Source of the DNA: UMGS1052 sp045532035
Lineage (GTDB): Bacteria > Bacillota > Clostridia > Oscillospirales > CAG-382
Assembly (NCBI GenBank): GCA_045532035.1
Contig: JAZSFD010000018.1
Coordinates: 1-51,724, forward strand
Direction of reading: 5' to 3'
Length of the DNA: 51,724 nucleotides
Position 1 is the stretch's first letter. Each line of letters starts with the position of its first letter. Shown here one piece after another: positions 50,357 through 51,724 of this stretch. Position numbers and translations under genes: made by a program. The notes beneath the pieces are model-generated. The model made no database searches. It saw only the letters and a program-made list of their open reading frames with translations, and was not told the DNA's origin.

Positions 50357-50827
50357 ATGAAATGTCCGTCCTGCGGAAACTTTGAAAGCAAAGTTCTTGA
50401 TTCGCGTCCGTCGGCTGATAACACAAGCATCCGCCGCCGCCGTGAGTGTCTTGCGTGCCAGAAAAGGTTTACCACCTTTGAGACAATTGAAAATGTGACC
50501 TTTGTGGTTGTCAAGAAAAACGGAAACCGCGAGATATTCGACCGCACAAAGCTGGTCAACGGCATGATCCGCGCCTGCGAGAAAAGACCGGTGTCGGTCA
50601 AGCAGATCGAAAACGCCGTAAACGAGATTGAGGCATATCTTCAGAGTACCATGCGCAGCGAGGTGCCGTCCACCGAGATCGGCGAGCTTGTTATGGAAAA
50701 GCTGAAGGCTCTGGATGAGGTTGCATATGTGCGTTTTGCATCGGTGTATCGCCAGTTCAAGGATATCAACACCTTCATGGAGGAGCTCAAAAAGCTTCTC
50801 GGAGAGGGAAATGTTCCTGTAAAATAA
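50357..50827 (+). CDS. nrdR: Transcriptional repressor NrdR
   Basis: 156-aa NrdR, the ATP/dATP-sensing repressor of ribonucleotide reductase genes. The N-terminal zinc ribbon has C3xxC6 and C31xxC34, with the segment DSRPSADNTSIRRRREC. The ATP-cone domain (about 46-136) has VVKKNGNREIFDRTKLVNGM. The length matches the family. GGAGGAAAAG precedes the start. No ribonucleotide reductase gene is in the window, so its targets are elsewhere. Confidence 0.96.
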   Translation: MKCPSCGNFESKVLDSRPSADNTSIRRRRECLACQKRFTTFETIENVTFVVVKKNGNREIFDRTKLVNGMIRACEKRPVSVKQIENAVNEIEAYLQSTMRSEVPSTEIGELVMEKLKALDEVAYVRFASVYRQFKDINTFMEELKKLLGEGNVPVK

Positions 50828-50846
50828 GTAAAAGTAAAAACAAAAA

Positions 50847-50877
50847 ACGGACAGTCAGAAAAACTCAGACTGTCCGT
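50847..50877. terminator. Bidirectional intrinsic terminator
   Basis: A perfect 10-bp inverted repeat (ACGGACAGTC / GACTGTCCGT) closes an 11-nt loop between convergent nrdR and the M23-like gene. A-rich sequence is on one side and T-rich on the other, so it can serve both. Confidence 0.85.
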
Positions 50878-50902
50878 AAATTTTTGTCTTTTTATGGTTT
50901 TA

Positions 50903-51724
50903 TCAATAGGAAATGCCGTATCTGTAATTGGTGAAAGGATTGACGAATACGCCGTCGATCATGATTGAGAACTTCGCGCCGTCCTTGCTCGAATATCCTG
51001 TTTTGCCGGTCTTTCCGACAGGAGAGCCGATCTTGACCGAATCGCCCATGGCAACAGTGACCTCCGAAAGGTTTTCATAAACCGAGATCATTCCGAAGCC
51101 GTGGTCGATGACCACATATTTGCCTGAATAGTTGTTTTCGCCGACAGCCGCGATCTTGCCGGAGGCGGTGGCGTTGACATTCTTGCCTGCCTGAGCTTCG
51201 ATGAACATTCCTGTGCGCAGATAAGGAAGCGATTGCACAAGATTGGGGTCGTCCTCGACTGTTGTTCCGAAATAGGAGGTGGAGGGATTCGAGCCTGTTA
51301 TGGGATTGACGAAGAGATATTTGTTACCTGTGGTGCCGTTTTTGGCATCGCTCCAGAGATGTGCCTCCTCGCTCTTTTCGCAGAGAGTGGCAAGAAGCTC
51401 TTCAAATTCTTTCTTTGTCACATCGAGTGCACCACTGCCGAAATGATCGGTGACTGTGGTGGTGGAGAAGGTCTTGTTGTTGATGCCGATACTGAAGCTG
51501 TCAATGGCTTCGTCGCCCGACATGAGATTGACCTTGTATGTACCTGCAGGAGTTGTGACAGGAATGGGGAGATAGCAGAAGGTCATGTCGCCGATGCGGT
51601 GGATTTTTGTTTCGGGGAGAGAAAGCTTGTCATCCTCGGGAACAAAGCTCAGCACTTCGCCTGCGTTCACATTGTGAAGCTTTACAAAGGTAAATTCTCC
51701 CGGAGAGAGTTTCTTGTCAACAGG
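50903..51724 (-). CDS. M23-type (LytM) peptidase-like protein, degenerate, 5' end outside window
   Basis: C-terminal 273 residues of a larger protein; the frame stays open past the GTG at 51670 to the window edge. The final ~100 residues have the M23/LytM fold pattern: GMFIEAQAGKNVNATASGKI, then YVVIDHGFGMISVYENLSEV and GSPVGKTGKTG. The zinc ligands are missing: the usual HxH site reads AKFSIM and the His of YxHL is Asn. It is therefore probably not an active cell-wall peptidase, but a structural or regulatory protein like SpoIIQ, NlpD or EnvC relatives (family knowledge). The rest upstream looks like beta-rich linker. A signal or membrane anchor would be in the missing part. Confidence 0.75.
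   Translation of the reverse strand, partial: PVDKKLSPGEFTFVKLHNVNAGEVLSFVPEDDKLSLPETKIHRIGDMTFCYLPIPVTTPAGTYKVNLMSGDEAIDSFSIGINNKTFSTTTVTDHFGSGALDVTKKEFEELLATLCEKSEEAHLWSDAKNGTTGNKYLFVNPITGSNPSTSYFGTTVEDDPNLVQSLPYLRTGMFIEAQAGKNVNATASGKIAAVGENNYSGKYVVIDHGFGMISVYENLSEVTVAMGDSVKIGSPVGKTGKTGYSSKDGAKFSIMIDGVFVNPFTNYRYGISY

Noticed and set aside
49882..50601. 239-codon open frame on the minus strand
   Set aside because: Antisense to the TIM-barrel gene and nrdR; no domain.
1..51724. tRNA, rRNA, CRISPR, insertion sequences, prophage or defence genes
   Set aside because: None found on reading both strands; gaps are too short and genes are housekeeping or regulatory.

Overview
The window looks like an origin-proximal chromosome segment of an anaerobic Firmicute, class Clostridia, probably an uncultured gut-type lineage (inference). 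Supporting this are a dnaA-dnaN-recF-remB-gyrB block, a RicT (YaaT) protein next to holB, NrdR, a PrsA-like lipoprotein foldase, four radical-SAM enzymes, moderate GC, and a canonical parS pair. Nothing suggests a plasmid, phage, insertion sequence or CRISPR array, and I see no tRNA or rRNA gene. Most of the content is housekeeping, and 45 genes fill nearly all of it.

Left arm (0.2-14 kb): a Kef-type cation/proton antiporter plus MgtC operon faces a divergent LysR regulator. A plus-strand run follows: mnmM (ytqB), three translationally coupled radical-SAM genes (TIGR03960, TIGR03936 partner, YgiQ type), an unknown membrane protein and a short ComEC without its nuclease-like domain. It collides with an AraC regulator, which is divergent from a GH127 beta-L-arabinofuranosidase gene broken by a one-base frameshift.

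Core (14-26 kb, all minus strand): dnaA, dnaN, recF, remB, gyrB, alaS, a HIT protein, an apt-like phosphoribosyltransferase and holA. A 333-bp dnaA-dnaN gap with DnaA boxes is the best candidate oriC. gyrA and the usual rpmH-rnpA-yidC neighbours are absent. GyrB and RecF both carry acidic insertions.

Right of dnaA (26-44.5 kb, all minus strand): a MarR-controlled heterodimeric ABC exporter with a near-perfect promoter and tandem operators; holB-ricT; two parS sites; histidine kinase-comF-mreB; prsA-mreD-radical SAM; and a seven-gene operon azlC-azlD-unknown-pth-serine hydrolase-mnmA-DUF1643.

Right end (44.8-51.7 kb): guaB-trkA-trkH (IMP dehydrogenase and potassium uptake), a small membrane protein, a sugar-phosphate isomerase-like TIM barrel with nrdR, and an edge-truncated, catalytically degenerate M23-type protein. 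The IMP dehydrogenase appears to share key residues, at identical numbering, with the enzyme of the parasite Tritrichomonas foetus. No complete undescribed system could be demonstrated; the best leads are that IMP dehydrogenase, the parS/oriC layout, the RecF/GyrB insertions and the unknown proteins at 42.0-43.4 kb and 8.7-9.7 kb.
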